The notes under the pieces: generated by a model
Seen by the model: the letters and a program-made list of their open reading frames with translations, nothing else
What the model was told of the DNA's origin: nothing
Database searches by the model: none
Position numbers and translations under genes: made by a program
Shown: positions 15,951-24,597 of the stretch, piece after piece
Numbering within the stretch: position 1 is the first letter of the stretch
How the letters are laid out: every line of letters begins with the position of its first letter
From: Streptomyces phaeofaciens
GTDB lineage: Bacteria > Actinomycetota > Actinomycetes > Streptomycetales > Streptomycetaceae
DNA length: 64,000 nucleotides
Assembly: GCF_014648915.1 (NCBI RefSeq)
Contig: NZ_BMSA01000022.1
Span: forward strand, 1 to 64,000
Direction of reading: 5' to 3'

Positions 15951-18565
15951 CGCTGGGCACTCCCTTCCAGGGGACGGTGGCCGATGGTCAGCAGCGGCAG
16001 GTCGGGCTTGATCTGGTCGCGCTCCGGGACGAAGCCGACGACCGGGTCGGGGGTGTCCGGAGCGTTCACGAAGGACACGAACCGGGCGAGCTTCTCGGGG
16101 TCGTTGATGGTGGTGGCCCACTCGTCGGCGTAGTGCGCCACGTGGTCCTTCATCAGGGACTCCAGCTCCTCGCAGATGCCGAGGGAGTCCTCCACCACCA
16201 CGTCGCGGACGTGGTCCAGGCCGCCGGGGATCCGGTCCAGCCAGGTCGAGGTGCGCTCCAGGCGGTCGGCGGTGCGGATGTAGAACATCAGGAAGCGGTC
16301 GATCAGCCGGATCAGCTCGGTGTCCGACAGGTCCTGCGCCAGCAGGTCCGCGTGGCGTGGGGTCGCGCCGCCGTTGCCGCCGACGTAGAGGTTCCAGCCG
16401 TTGGAGGTGGCGATGATGCCGAAGTCCTTCGACTGGGCCTCGGCGCACTCGCGGGCGCAGCCCGACACCGCAGACTTCAGCTTGTGCGGTGAGCGCAGGC
16501 CCCGGTAGCGCAGCTCCAGGTCGATCGCCATGCGGACGGAGTCCTGGACGCCGTAGCGGCACCAGGTCTGGCCCACGCAGGACTTCACCGTGCGCAGGGA
16601 CTTGCCGTACGCGTGGCCGGACTCGAAGCCGGCGTCCACCAGCCGGGTCCAGATCAGCGGGAGCTGTTCGACGCGGGCGCCGAACATGTCGATCCGCTGG
16701 CCGCCCGTGATCTTCGTGTAGAGCCCGAAGTCGCGGGCGATCTCGCCGATCACGATCAGGCCCTCGGGGGTGATCTCACCGCCGGGGATGCGCGGGACGA
16801 CCGAGTACGAGCCGTTCTTCTGGAGGTTGGCCAGGAAGTGGTCGTTGGTCTCCTGGAGGGCCGCCTGCTCGCCGTCCAGGACGTAGCCGCTCGCGCCGAT
16901 CGTCGGGGCGAGGGAGGCGATGATCGAGCCGACCGCCGGCTTGCAGATGTCGCAGCCGTCGCCGCCGCGGGCGCCGTCGCGGCCGTAGCGGTCGAGGAGG
17001 TCCTGGTAGGTGTTGACGCGCAGGGCGAGGACGATCTCGTACAGCTCCTCGCGGGTCTGCGCGAAGCAGCCGCACAGGCCCTTGTCGACCTCGACGCCGC
17101 TCGCCTCCAGCTCGGCGGTGACCAGCTGGCCGAGCACCTTGACGCAGCTGCCGCAGCCGGTGCCGGCCTTGGTGCACTTCTTCACCTCGGGCACGGTCGT
17201 GCAGGAGTGTTCCGTGACCGCGCCGCGGATCGTGCCCTTGGACACGTTGTGGCAGGAGCAGACGATCGCCTCGTCCGGCAGTGCGGAGGGGCCGAGCTGG
17301 ACGGACTCCCCGGCACCGGCCGGCAGGACCAGCGACTCGGGGGAGACGGGCGGCACGGACCCGGTGAACGCGCGCAGGGTGCCGTACGCCTCCGCGTCGC
17401 CGACCAGGATGCCGCCGAGGAGCGTGCCGTCGCGGGCGATGACCAGCTTCTTGTAGAGGCCGGAGCGGGAGTCGGAGTAGACGACGTCCAGGCAGTCCTC
17501 GGCGGTGCCTTGCGCGTCGCCGAAGGACGCCACGTCCACGCCGAGCAGCTTCAGCTTGGTGGACAGGTCGGCGCCGGTGAACGTCAACTGTTCCGTCTCG
17601 TCGGCGGCGATGGTCGCGGCCGCCGTCGCGGCCTGCTCGTAGCCGGGGGCCACCAGGCCGTACACCCGGCCGTCGGCCGCCAGCGCGCACTCGCCGATCG
17701 CGAAGACGTGCGGGTCGTTCACGGTGCGGCACTGCTCGTCGACGGAGATGCCGCCGCGTTCGCCGACGGTGAGTCCGCAGTCCCGGGCCAGCTGGTCGCG
17801 GGGGCGGACGCCGGCGCTGAACACCACCAGGTCGGTGGCGAGTTCGGAGCCGTCGGACAGCTTCATGCCGGTGACCGCGCCGGCCTCGTCGGTGATGATC
17901 TCCTGCGTGCCCACCCCGGTGTGGACGGACAGGCCCATCTCCTCGATGGTGCGCAGCAGCGCGGCGCCGCCGCCCTCGTCGACCTGGACGGGCATCAGCC
18001 GGGGCGCGAACTCCACGATGTGGGCGCTCAGTCCGAGGCCCTTGAGGGCGCCCGCGGCCTCCAGGCCGAGCAGACCGCCGCCGACCACGGCACCCGTCGT
18101 CGCCTTCGTCCTCGCGTACTCCTCGATGGCGAGGAGGTCCTCGATCGTGCGGTAGACGAAGCAGCCCTCGGCGTCCTTGTTCGGGACCGGCGGTACGAAC
18201 GGGTACGAGCCGGTGGCGAGGACGAGGACGTCGTAGTCGACGACGAGGCCGGAGCGGGAGGTCACCCTGCGCGCCTCACGGTCGACGGTGACCGCCGGGT
18301 CCCCGAGGTGCAGCTCGACGCCGTGCTCGCGCAGGAACTCCAGGTCGGTCAGGGAGAGGTCCTCGGGGGTCTTGCCCGAGAAGTACGAGGTGAGGGCGAC
18401 GCGGTCGTACGCGGGGCGCGGCTCCTCGCACAGCACGACCACCCGGTGCGTGGCGGTCAGGCCGCGCTCGGCGAGCGCTTCGAGGAAGCGCTGGCCGACC
18501 ATGCCATGGCCGACGAGCACGATCGTGGGGCGGGGCCGGTCCCCGACAATTGCGGTCGTGGTCAT
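15947..18565 (-). CDS. nirB: NAD(P)H-dependent nitrite reductase large subunit (NirB)
   Basis: An 872-residue cytoplasmic enzyme that reduces nitrite to ammonium with siroheme and [4Fe-4S]. Order of domains: FAD-binding (GHGMVGQRF, about 17-26), NAD-binding (VVGGGLLGLEAAG), two BFD-like [2Fe-2S] segments (CSCHNVSKG ... CTKAGTGCGSC, then CGCF ... CDICKPAVGS), and the sulfite/nitrite reductase C-terminal half with siroheme-Fe-S cysteines in CVGQTWCRYG and SGCARECAEAQ. The start ATG shares one nucleotide with the stop of the upstream FAD reductase gene (TGATG), and the stop overlaps nirD. Siroheme supply may come from the CbiX gene at 30.4 kb. Confidence 0.96.
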   Translation of the reverse strand: MTTTAIVGDRPRPTIVLVGHGMVGQRFLEALAERGLTATHRVVVLCEEPRPAYDRVALTSYFSGKTPEDLSLTDLEFLREHGVELHLGDPAVTVDREARRVTSRSGLVVDYDVLVLATGSYPFVPPVPNKDAEGCFVYRTIEDLLAIEEYARTKATTGAVVGGGLLGLEAAGALKGLGLSAHIVEFAPRLMPVQVDEGGGAALLRTIEEMGLSVHTGVGTQEIITDEAGAVTGMKLSDGSELATDLVVFSAGVRPRDQLARDCGLTVGERGGISVDEQCRTVNDPHVFAIGECALAADGRVYGLVAPGYEQAATAAATIAADETEQLTFTGADLSTKLKLLGVDVASFGDAQGTAEDCLDVVYSDSRSGLYKKLVIARDGTLLGGILVGDAEAYGTLRAFTGSVPPVSPESLVLPAGAGESVQLGPSALPDEAIVCSCHNVSKGTIRGAVTEHSCTTVPEVKKCTKAGTGCGSCVKVLGQLVTAELEASGVEVDKGLCGCFAQTREELYEIVLALRVNTYQDLLDRYGRDGARGGDGCDICKPAVGSIIASLAPTIGASGYVLDGEQAALQETNDHFLANLQKNGSYSVVPRIPGGEITPEGLIVIGEIARDFGLYTKITGGQRIDMFGARVEQLPLIWTRLVDAGFESGHAYGKSLRTVKSCVGQTWCRYGVQDSVRMAIDLELRYRGLRSPHKLKSAVSGCARECAEAQSKDFGIIATSNGWNLYVGGNGGATPRHADLLAQDLSDTELIRLIDRFLMFYIRTADRLERTSTWLDRIPGGLDHVRDVVVEDSLGICEELESLMKDHVAHYADEWATTINDPEKLARFVSFVNAPDTPDPVVGFVPERDQIKPDLPLLTIGHRPLEGSAQR

Positions 18566-19776
18566 CAGGAGCCTCCATCGTTGGTGAGCAGGTGGAGCAG
18601 AGGGCCGTTGTCGGGGAGCGGCTCTGCTCCCTCCCAGGCGCGGGCGAGCGCGCCGACGGTGCCGAGTTCGCCGACGAGGACCCCGCCGACCAGGCGGTCG
18701 TCGCGGACGACGACCTTGCGGTAGGTGCCGCGGGTGGCGTCGGCGAGCTGCACGACGTCGTCGCCGGGGCGCGGCTCCGTCTCGCCGAACGCGGCGAGGT
18801 CGAAGGGGCTGTGCCCGGCGAGGGTGAGGCGGGTGAGGGAACGGGTGCCGGTGTAGCGGGCGCCGGCGTTCCCCGCGAGCGACTCGGCGAGCGCGTCGGC
18901 CTGTTCGAGGGCCGGTGCGGCCAGCCCGTACACGGTTCCGTCGTGCTGGGCGCAGTCGCCGATCGCGCGGATGTGCGGGTCGGAGGTGCGGAGTTCGTCG
19001 TCGACCAGGACACCCTTGTGGACGGCGAGCCCGGCGGCCTTGGCGAGACCGGCGCGTGGGGAGACCCCGCAGGCCAGCACCACCAGGTCGGCGTCGAGGG
19101 CGTAGCCGTCGGCCATCTCGACCGAGCGGACGGCGCCGCCGACGCAGCGCACGTCCCGGACCCGGCACTCGGTGTGGATCTCGACGCCGAGGTCCACGAG
19201 GTGCCGGCGCACCAGCCGGGAGGCGGCCGGGTCGAGCTGGCGCTCCATGAGCCGCTCGCCCTGCTGGGCGAGGACGACCTGGGCGCCGCGCAGGGCGAGC
19301 GCGCGGGCCGCGGAGACCCCGAGCAGTCCGCCGCCGATGACCACGGCCCGGACGCCGGGCCGTACGGCCTTCGACAGGCCCAGGCAGTCGTCCATGGTGC
19401 GGAAGGCGTGGACGCCCTCGGGCAGCACGTGGTCGGGGGTGAACAGACCGCGCAGGGGCGGCAGCACCGGGTTGGAGCCGGTGGCCAGGACCAGCGTGTC
19501 GTATGCGATCTCCGCGCCGTCGGCGAGGGCGACGGTCCGCCGGTCGCGGTGGATCCCGGTGGCGCGGGCCCGGACCAGTCCGTCAGGCGCGGGCAGCGCG
19601 ATCACCTCGGGGGCGTACCGTCCGGCCAGCACCTCGGCGAGCAGGACCCGGTTGTAGGGCCGGTGCTCCTCCTCGCCGACGAGCAGCGCGGGCAGGCCCA
19701 GCTCGCCGAGCCGGCGGGCGAGTCGTACGCCCGCGAGGCCGGCGCCGAGCACCACCACACGCGAATTCGAGGTCAT
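18565..19776 (-). CDS. FAD-dependent NAD(P)H oxidoreductase, first gene of nir operon
   Basis: A 403-residue pyridine nucleotide-disulfide oxidoreductase-like flavoprotein, similar to the N-terminal half of NirB and to rubredoxin/ferredoxin reductases. FAD-binding GAGLAGVRLARR is at about 10-21, the NAD-binding motif VVIGGGLLGVSAARAL at mid-protein, and the second FAD motif is HIRAIGDCAQHDG. No Fe-S cysteine cluster follows. It is coupled to nirB (TGATG). A role as electron donor to the assimilatory nitrate reductase (NasB-like) fits, because that enzyme in this window has no reductase domain of its own. This is inference. Confidence 0.85.
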   Translation of the reverse strand: MTSNSRVVVLGAGLAGVRLARRLGELGLPALLVGEEEHRPYNRVLLAEVLAGRYAPEVIALPAPDGLVRARATGIHRDRRTVALADGAEIAYDTLVLATGSNPVLPPLRGLFTPDHVLPEGVHAFRTMDDCLGLSKAVRPGVRAVVIGGGLLGVSAARALALRGAQVVLAQQGERLMERQLDPAASRLVRRHLVDLGVEIHTECRVRDVRCVGGAVRSVEMADGYALDADLVVLACGVSPRAGLAKAAGLAVHKGVLVDDELRTSDPHIRAIGDCAQHDGTVYGLAAPALEQADALAESLAGNAGARYTGTRSLTRLTLAGHSPFDLAAFGETEPRPGDDVVQLADATRGTYRKVVVRDDRLVGGVLVGELGTVGALARAWEGAEPLPDNGPLLHLLTNDGGS

Positions 19777-19799
19777 GTCCAGGAGCGTGCGGTGCCGAC

Positions 19800-19837
19800 G
19801 TTACCCGGCAGCATCACGGTTGTTTCCCGCGAGGAAC
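19800..19837. promoter_or_regulatory. Candidate GlnR box upstream of the nir operon
   Basis: Four 5-bp half-sites at strict 11-bp intervals: GTTAC (19800), GCATC (19811), GTTTC (19822) and GGAAC (19833). The Streptomyces GlnR consensus is GTnAC-n6-GAAAC repeated. Half-site 1 is perfect, 3 and 4 match at four of five positions, 2 is weaker. It lies 24-61 bp upstream of the FAD reductase start, consistent with GlnR activation of nitrite assimilation genes. Confidence 0.65.
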
Positions 19838-19982
19838 GCTGCCCTCAGCGGGGGCGGGTGAGGGGTGTGAGGGTTCCGGGGGTGCGTGGAGGGGGCGTGT
19901 GAGGTCGCCGACCGGGCGGGTTACCTCAGAAGATCCTCAGGTGCGTGGCCTGTACATATGGTGGGGCCGTAGGGTCCCGCTC

Positions 19983-20765
19983 ATGCCCGACATAGCTCTG
20001 ACCACGATCGCCGTCCTGTGCGTCGCCGCGCTCGCGGCCGGCTGGATCGACGCGGTGGTGGGCGGGGGCGGGCTGCTGCTCCTGCCGGTGCTGCTGCTCG
20101 GCCTGCCGGCCGGCACCCCGGCCGCGTACGCGCTCGGCACCAACAAGGCGGTGGCGATCGTCGGCACCTCGGGCGCGGCGGTCACCTACGCGCGCCGGGC
20201 GCCGGTCGATGTGCGCACCGCGGTCCGGATCGGGCTCGCGGCGGTGGCGGGTTCCTCGGCGGGGGCGTTCTTCGCGGCCGGGATGAGCACGGACGTCCTC
20301 AAGCCGGTGATCATGGTCGTGCTGCTGGCGGTGGCCGCGTTCGTGATCCTGCGGCCGGCCTTCGGCACCGCCCCCGCGACCGGCCCCGCCGGCCCTCGCC
20401 GGGTCCTCGCGGCGATCGGTCTCGCGGGCCTCGGCATCGGCTTCTACGACGGTCTCGTCGGACCCGGCACGGGCACGTTCCTGGTGCTCGCGCTCACCGC
20501 CGTCCTCCACCTCGATCTGGTCAGCGCCTCGGCCACCGCCAAGATCGTCAACTGCTGCACCAACGCGGGCGCCCTCGCGACCTTCGCCTGGCAGGGGACC
20601 GTGCTGTGGCAGCTGGCCGCGCTGATGGCCGTGTTCAACCTCGCGGGCGGCACGCTCGGCGCCCGCACGGCCCTGAAGAAGGGCAGCGGTTTCGTCCGGG
20701 TCGTCCTGCTGACGGTGGTCTTCGCGCTGGTGGGGAATCTGGCGTACGAACAGTGGCTGGCCTAG
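19983..20765 (+). CDS. TSUP-family (TauE/SafE) membrane permease
   Basis: A 260-residue integral membrane protein with about seven to eight helices. The N-terminal GWIDAVVGGGGLLLLP is the TSUP family signature, repeated in degenerate form as GIGFYDGLVGPGTGTFL in the second half, showing the usual internal duplication. NKAVAIVGTSGAAVTYARR is also typical. Family members export or import sulfite, sulfonates or related organic anions; specificity here is unknown. TAGGGT ends 7 nt before the ATG with no separate Shine-Dalgarno sequence, so a leaderless transcript is possible. Its stop overlaps the convergent sortase stop by 3 nt. Confidence 0.88.
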   Translation: MPDIALTTIAVLCVAALAAGWIDAVVGGGGLLLLPVLLLGLPAGTPAAYALGTNKAVAIVGTSGAAVTYARRAPVDVRTAVRIGLAAVAGSSAGAFFAAGMSTDVLKPVIMVVLLAVAAFVILRPAFGTAPATGPAGPRRVLAAIGLAGLGIGFYDGLVGPGTGTFLVLALTAVLHLDLVSASATAKIVNCCTNAGALATFAWQGTVLWQLAALMAVFNLAGGTLGARTALKKGSGFVRVVLLTVVFALVGNLAYEQWLA

Positions 20766-21448
20766 GGCGAGTCGGCGTCGCGAGCCGGGCGGGACTTTGC
20801 GGAAACGGCCCAGGGTCTGTTCTCGCGGGTGCCGGTGAGGTGGGCGAAGACGACCACGTTGCCCTGGTAGCCGGTCGCCCTGGAGTAGGGGCCGCCGCAG
20901 GTGATCACCCGGAGTTCGGGGCGGGCGGCCGGGCCGTAGACCTTCTCGTCGGGGAAGCGGCGGGCGTCGTAGACCTCGACGGCGTCCACCGTGAAGACGG
21001 CGACGGTGCCGTCCCGCCGGTCCACCTCGACGGTGCTGTGCTTGCGCAGGGAGCCCAGGCCGTAGAAGACGGCGGGGCCGTCGGCGTTGTCGACATGGCC
21101 GGCGAGGATCGCGGTGCCCGTCTCGCCGGGGGTGGTGCCGGCCCGGTACCAGCCGGCGAGGTCGCGCCGTTCGGCGGGCGGCGCGTCCAGGCTGCCGGCG
21201 GGGGTGAGCCCGAGGCCCGTGAGCGGGGCGTCGACGTGCAGGGAGGGGATGCGGACCCGGTCGGGCGGGGAGGGCGGCAGGGGCGGCAGGGCGGGCGCGG
21301 ACCGTATCTCCTCCCCGCCCGAGCGGGCCTGCGCCGCGGACGGCTGCGGCGGGGCGGACGCCTCGGCGCCGCTGTGCAGCAACCACGCGCCCGCGCCCAG
21401 GGCGACCGCGGTCACGGTCGCTATCGCGGTGTCGGTGACCTTGCGCAT
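20762..21448 (-). CDS. Class F sortase
   Basis: A 228-residue membrane-anchored transpeptidase. An N-terminal signal anchor (about 8-25) and Pro-rich linker precede the sortase beta-barrel (about 60-215). The catalytic His is in ILAGHVDNADGPAVF and the Cys in LRVITCGGPYS; an Arg later in the fold is expected (TGTRENRPW or nearby). The sequence type (WYRAGTTPGETGTAILAGHVD) is typical of actinobacterial class F sortases, whose substrates are poorly defined. The gene just upstream on the same strand encodes an exported protein with a C-terminal membrane anchor, a plausible substrate. Confidence 0.9.
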   Translation of the reverse strand: MRKVTDTAIATVTAVALGAGAWLLHSGAEASAPPQPSAAQARSGGEEIRSAPALPPLPPSPPDRVRIPSLHVDAPLTGLGLTPAGSLDAPPAERRDLAGWYRAGTTPGETGTAILAGHVDNADGPAVFYGLGSLRKHSTVEVDRRDGTVAVFTVDAVEVYDARRFPDEKVYGPAARPELRVITCGGPYSRATGYQGNVVVFAHLTGTRENRPWAVSAKSRPARDADSP

Positions 21449-21561
21449 CGCACCCCTTTTCCGTGATCGGGCCCCGTGCCCCCCTCCGGGCCACGAGGGG
21501 CGTCGGACCCGGAGGGGGAGGGGACATGCGGTACCGGCGGACGGACAGCGGAGGGTGTCCG

Positions 21562-22089
21562 TCAGATCCCGTCGCCTCTCGCCCGGCGATGCAGGAGCCA
21601 GGTACCGCCCGCGGCGGCGACGGCGAGAGCCGCCACACCGGCCGCGGTCTGTACGGGGTCGGGACCGAGTGCGCCACCGACCCCCGTCTTCACAATTCCG
21701 CGCGGAGCCACCGGCTGCCGGGCCGAGGCCAGTGTCACCACCAGGTCCCCGGTCAGCCGCCGGCCGCCCGCGGCACAGTCCGCGACGATCTCGTACGTCC
21801 CCGGCTGCGCGCTCGGCGGCACCCGGAACTCGCCGCTCGCCCCGCCCCGTCGTGTGCCGGGTGCGAGGGTGAACCGTCCGGCGCCCACCGCGCCGGCGTC
21901 ACCGGCGGCCGCACCGGCCGGCCCGCACGCCGCCGTGCGCACCGTGACCCGCTCGCCGGGCACCACGCCGACGGGGCGGACCTCCAGGCCCGCGGTGCCG
22001 GTGCCCGTGGCGTGGGCGGGTGCCGCGGGCCCGGCCGCGGCGACGGCGGCGAGCACGCCACCGGTCAGCAGCCGTGCGGTACGTCGCAT
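21562..22089 (-). CDS. Exported protein with C-terminal membrane anchor, likely sortase F partner
   Basis: A 175-residue protein with a Sec signal (LLTGGVLAAVAAAGPAAPAHA, cleavage about residue 28). It has a beta-rich body (LEVRPVGVVPGERVTVRTAACG ... GTYEIVADCAAGGRRLTGDLVVTL) with one likely disulfide. The C-terminal region has a Lys-Thr-Gly-Val-Gly-Gly motif (IVKTGVGGALGPD), a hydrophobic helix (AAGVAALAVAAAGGTWLL) and a basic end (HRRARGDGI). The layout matches a sortase substrate (motif, helix, positive tail) but there is no LPxTG. It lies 113 bp upstream of the class F sortase gene on the same strand. Confidence 0.75.
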   Translation of the reverse strand: MRRTARLLTGGVLAAVAAAGPAAPAHATGTGTAGLEVRPVGVVPGERVTVRTAACGPAGAAAGDAGAVGAGRFTLAPGTRRGGASGEFRVPPSAQPGTYEIVADCAAGGRRLTGDLVVTLASARQPVAPRGIVKTGVGGALGPDPVQTAAGVAALAVAAAGGTWLLHRRARGDGI

Positions 22090-22313
22090 CTCTGCTCCTT
22101 CGAGCCTCTCGGGTCGCGTCCCTGCCCTTCCGAGGTAAGTGCCCGCGCGGCGAGCGCGCTTCCTGAGAGTGCGTCAGGAATGGGATGAACGGGTGTCGGA
22201 CGCTGCGGTGCCGGGCGCGTCCGGGCCACTGTTTCGGCAGGTCACCGGCGTGCGGACGGCGCGGTGCGGAGGCGTGCGGAAAAGCCCTCGCGGAGGGTGT
22301 GAACGGGTGACCG
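22090..22313. other. Intergenic region, nothing recognised
   Basis: 224 bp upstream of the exported-protein gene and downstream of the GGCT-like gene (both on the minus strand). No gene, strong hairpin or recognised operator is seen. It presumably carries the exported-protein promoter. Confidence 0.4.
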
Positions 22314-22748
22314 TCAGCGGCGGGCCCGCCAGTCCCCGCCCCCGATCGGCGTGCCCGCGGCGCGCAGTCCGGCGGCGACGGAGGGCGCGGCGACGTACAC
22401 CCAGGCGTACGCGGAGCCGTCGCCGACGGCCACCTCCCGCGCCACCCGCTCGTACAGGTTGTGCGGGTCGCCCGGCCGGTACTCCTCCAGCCGGTCGAGT
22501 TCGGCGAGCAGTCGCGCGTACGCCTCGGGCCGTGCGGTGACCAGTTCGCCGGCCACGGTCCCGCCGGGCTCCTCCACGGCGTAGGGGTAGTCCGGGCCGT
22601 CGTAGAGGACCGCCCCCGTCAGCAGGGCCGGTTCCTCGCGGAGGGTGCGGCCGCGCAGGAAGAGGCCGTGGTTGACCTCGCCGGGGCGGAGCGTGCCGTA
22701 GACGAAGAACGGCAGGCCGGGGGCGGACGGTGCGGTCGAGGTGCTCAC
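22314..22748 (-). CDS. Gamma-glutamylcyclotransferase-like (AIG2/GGCT) protein
   Basis: A 144-residue cytoplasmic protein of the GGCT/AIG2 fold. The substrate-binding loop FVYGTLRPGEVNHGL (about 15-29) is the family hallmark. GAVLYDGPDYPYAV, VAGELV, LDRLEEYRPGDPHNLYERV and YAWVYVA follow in the normal order; the conserved acidic residue is in DRLEEY. Family members release 5-oxoproline from gamma-glutamyl amines or act in related chemistry. The in vivo substrate is unknown. Confidence 0.85.
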   Translation of the reverse strand: MSTSTAPSAPGLPFFVYGTLRPGEVNHGLFLRGRTLREEPALLTGAVLYDGPDYPYAVEEPGGTVAGELVTARPEAYARLLAELDRLEEYRPGDPHNLYERVAREVAVGDGSAYAWVYVAAPSVAAGLRAAGTPIGGGDWRARR

Positions 22749-22795
22749 GGAAACGATTCTCTCCCCTCACGTCACCGGCACGTGGGCGCTCTGGA

Positions 22796-22809
22796 CATGA
22801 CTTGTCATG
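22796..22809. promoter_or_regulatory. Palindrome upstream of M4 protease gene
   Basis: CATGAC-TT-GTCATG is a 14-bp palindrome with 6-bp arms, 82-95 bp before the protease start codon. It is a candidate regulator-binding site for a secreted-protease gene; the factor is unknown. Confidence 0.4.
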
Positions 22810-22890
22810 CCCTCTTAAATCGCAGGACGACCTCAGCGCCACCCCCACACGCGCCCCCACGGCGCCTTCCCGAGGAGACCGAGCAGACCG

Positions 22891-24537
22891 ATGAGTCGGA
22901 TACGGCAGCACGTCCGAGGTTCTCGTCTCGCCAGCGCAGGCATCGCCGTCACCACGGCCGCCCTGCTGGCCGCCGCACTCTCCCCGGCCGCCGACGCGGC
23001 CGACAGACCCACCCGCGCCACCGCGCTGGACAACGCGGCCGCCGCCCTCGCCGACCGGGCCGCGAGCCTGGGCCTCACCGCCCCCCAGGGCGCCGACGTC
23101 CGTGACGTCGTCATCGACAAGGACGGCACCCAGCACGTCCGCTACGACCGAACCTTCCGCCGACTGCCCGTCCTCGGCGGCGACTTCGTGGTCCACCTGG
23201 CACCCGACGGCACCTACCGCAACGCCGACCGCGCGACGAAGGCCACGATCTCCCTGGCGAGCATCACCCCGCAGGTGTCCGCCCCGAAGGCCGCCGGCAC
23301 GGCGGTGAACGCACTGCGCGCCGCCCACCTCGGCGAGCCCCTGAAGCAGGCCAAGGCCAAGCCGGAGCTGGTCGTCGACGCCCTGCACGGCACCCCGAGA
23401 CTCGCCTGGCGGACCAACGCCGTCGCCCTGGACTCGCTCGGCAACCCGGTCGCCCGCACCGTCCTCACGGACGCGCGCACCGGCGCCCAGATCGACGCCT
23501 GGGACACCATCGAGACCGCGAGCGGCGACGGCACGTCCCTCTACGGCGGCACGGTCCCGCTGGAGACGACCCTCTCCGGCTCCGCCTACCAGCTCAAGGA
23601 CCCGACCCGCGGCAACACCTACACCGGCGACGCGGCGAACAAGACCGACCTGTGCATCTTCGGCATCTGCATCAGCCGCGCCCCGGCGACGCTCTTCACC
23701 GACACCGACAACCACTGGGGCACCGGGGCCGCCGCGGACCGCTCCACGGCCGCCGTCGACGCCCAGTACGGCACCGACAGAACCTGGGACTACTACAAGA
23801 ACGTCCACGGCCGCAACGGCATCGGCAACGACGGCAAGGGCTCCTACAACCGCGTCCACTACGGCAACAGCTACAACAACGCCTTCTGGGACGACAGCTG
23901 CTTCTGCATGACCTACGGCGACGGCGACGGCTCGGTCTTCGGGCCCCTGGTCTCCCTCGACGTGGCCGGCCACGAGATGTCCCACGGCGTCACCTCGAAG
24001 ACGGCCAAGCTGACCTACTCGGGCGAGTCCGGCGGCCTGAACGAGGCCACCTCCGACATCTTCGGCACGCTGGTGGAGTTCTCCGCGGGCAACTCCTCCG
24101 ACCCCGGCGACTACCTGATCGGCGAGAAGATCGTCCGCTCCGGCTTCGGCCGGGACGCCCTGCGGTACATGGACAAGCCGAGCAAGGACGGCAACTCCGC
24201 CGACTACTGGAGCAGCTCGGTCGGCAACCTCGACGTGCACTACTCCTCCGGCGTCGCCAACCACTTCGCCTTCCTCCTCGCGGAGGGCAGCGGCACCCGG
24301 GTCGTGGGCGGCGTCACGTACAACTCCCCGACCTCCAACGGGTCGACGGTCACCGGCATCGGCCGGGACAAGCTCGGCGCCATCTGGTACCGCGCCCTGA
24401 CCGTCTACATGACGTCCTCGACCAACTACGCGGGCGCCCGCACCGCCACCCTGAACGCGGCCCGCGACCTCTACGGCGCCGGCAGCACGGAGTACGGCAC
24501 GGTGGCCGCCGCCTGGAGCGCGGTCAACGTGAACTGA
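22891..24537 (+). CDS. Secreted M4-family (thermolysin-like) neutral metalloprotease
   Basis: A 548-residue preproenzyme. A Sec signal (about 1-37, cleavage after ADAAD or similar) is followed by an FTP/PepSY propeptide (about 45-205) and the catalytic domain (about 210-548). Zinc ligands lie in HEMSH (VAGHEMSHGVTSK) and the downstream Glu in GGLNEATSD. HYSSGVANHFAFLLAEG carries the second catalytic His of M4 enzymes. CIFGICISR and DDSCFCM supply extra cysteines. Active extracellularly after autoprocessing. The start has a GAGGAGA-type ribosome site, and a strong terminator follows. Monocistronic. Confidence 0.95.
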   Translation: MSRIRQHVRGSRLASAGIAVTTAALLAAALSPAADAADRPTRATALDNAAAALADRAASLGLTAPQGADVRDVVIDKDGTQHVRYDRTFRRLPVLGGDFVVHLAPDGTYRNADRATKATISLASITPQVSAPKAAGTAVNALRAAHLGEPLKQAKAKPELVVDALHGTPRLAWRTNAVALDSLGNPVARTVLTDARTGAQIDAWDTIETASGDGTSLYGGTVPLETTLSGSAYQLKDPTRGNTYTGDAANKTDLCIFGICISRAPATLFTDTDNHWGTGAAADRSTAAVDAQYGTDRTWDYYKNVHGRNGIGNDGKGSYNRVHYGNSYNNAFWDDSCFCMTYGDGDGSVFGPLVSLDVAGHEMSHGVTSKTAKLTYSGESGGLNEATSDIFGTLVEFSAGNSSDPGDYLIGEKIVRSGFGRDALRYMDKPSKDGNSADYWSSSVGNLDVHYSSGVANHFAFLLAEGSGTRVVGGVTYNSPTSNGSTVTGIGRDKLGAIWYRALTVYMTSSTNYAGARTATLNAARDLYGAGSTEYGTVAAAWSAVNVN

Positions 24538-24545
24538 CGCACGGC

Positions 24546-24576
24546 GAAGGCCGGCGCCTTCGCGGCGCCGGCCTTC
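24546..24576. terminator. Strong hairpin between protease and DHA2 exporter genes
   Basis: GAAGGCCGGCGCC (24546-24558) pairs perfectly with 24564-24576 around TTCGC: a 13-bp GC-rich stem, 9 bp after the protease stop. It serves both converging genes. Confidence 0.85.
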
Positions 24577-24597
24577 CTCGCGTCCTCCCCGGATGTG

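Noticed and set aside
15947..19168. A long minus-strand frame suggesting a 1073-residue NirB
   Set aside because: The extra N-terminal 200 residues are an off-frame reading of the upstream FAD reductase gene. NirB starts at 18565, where ATG overlaps the preceding stop.
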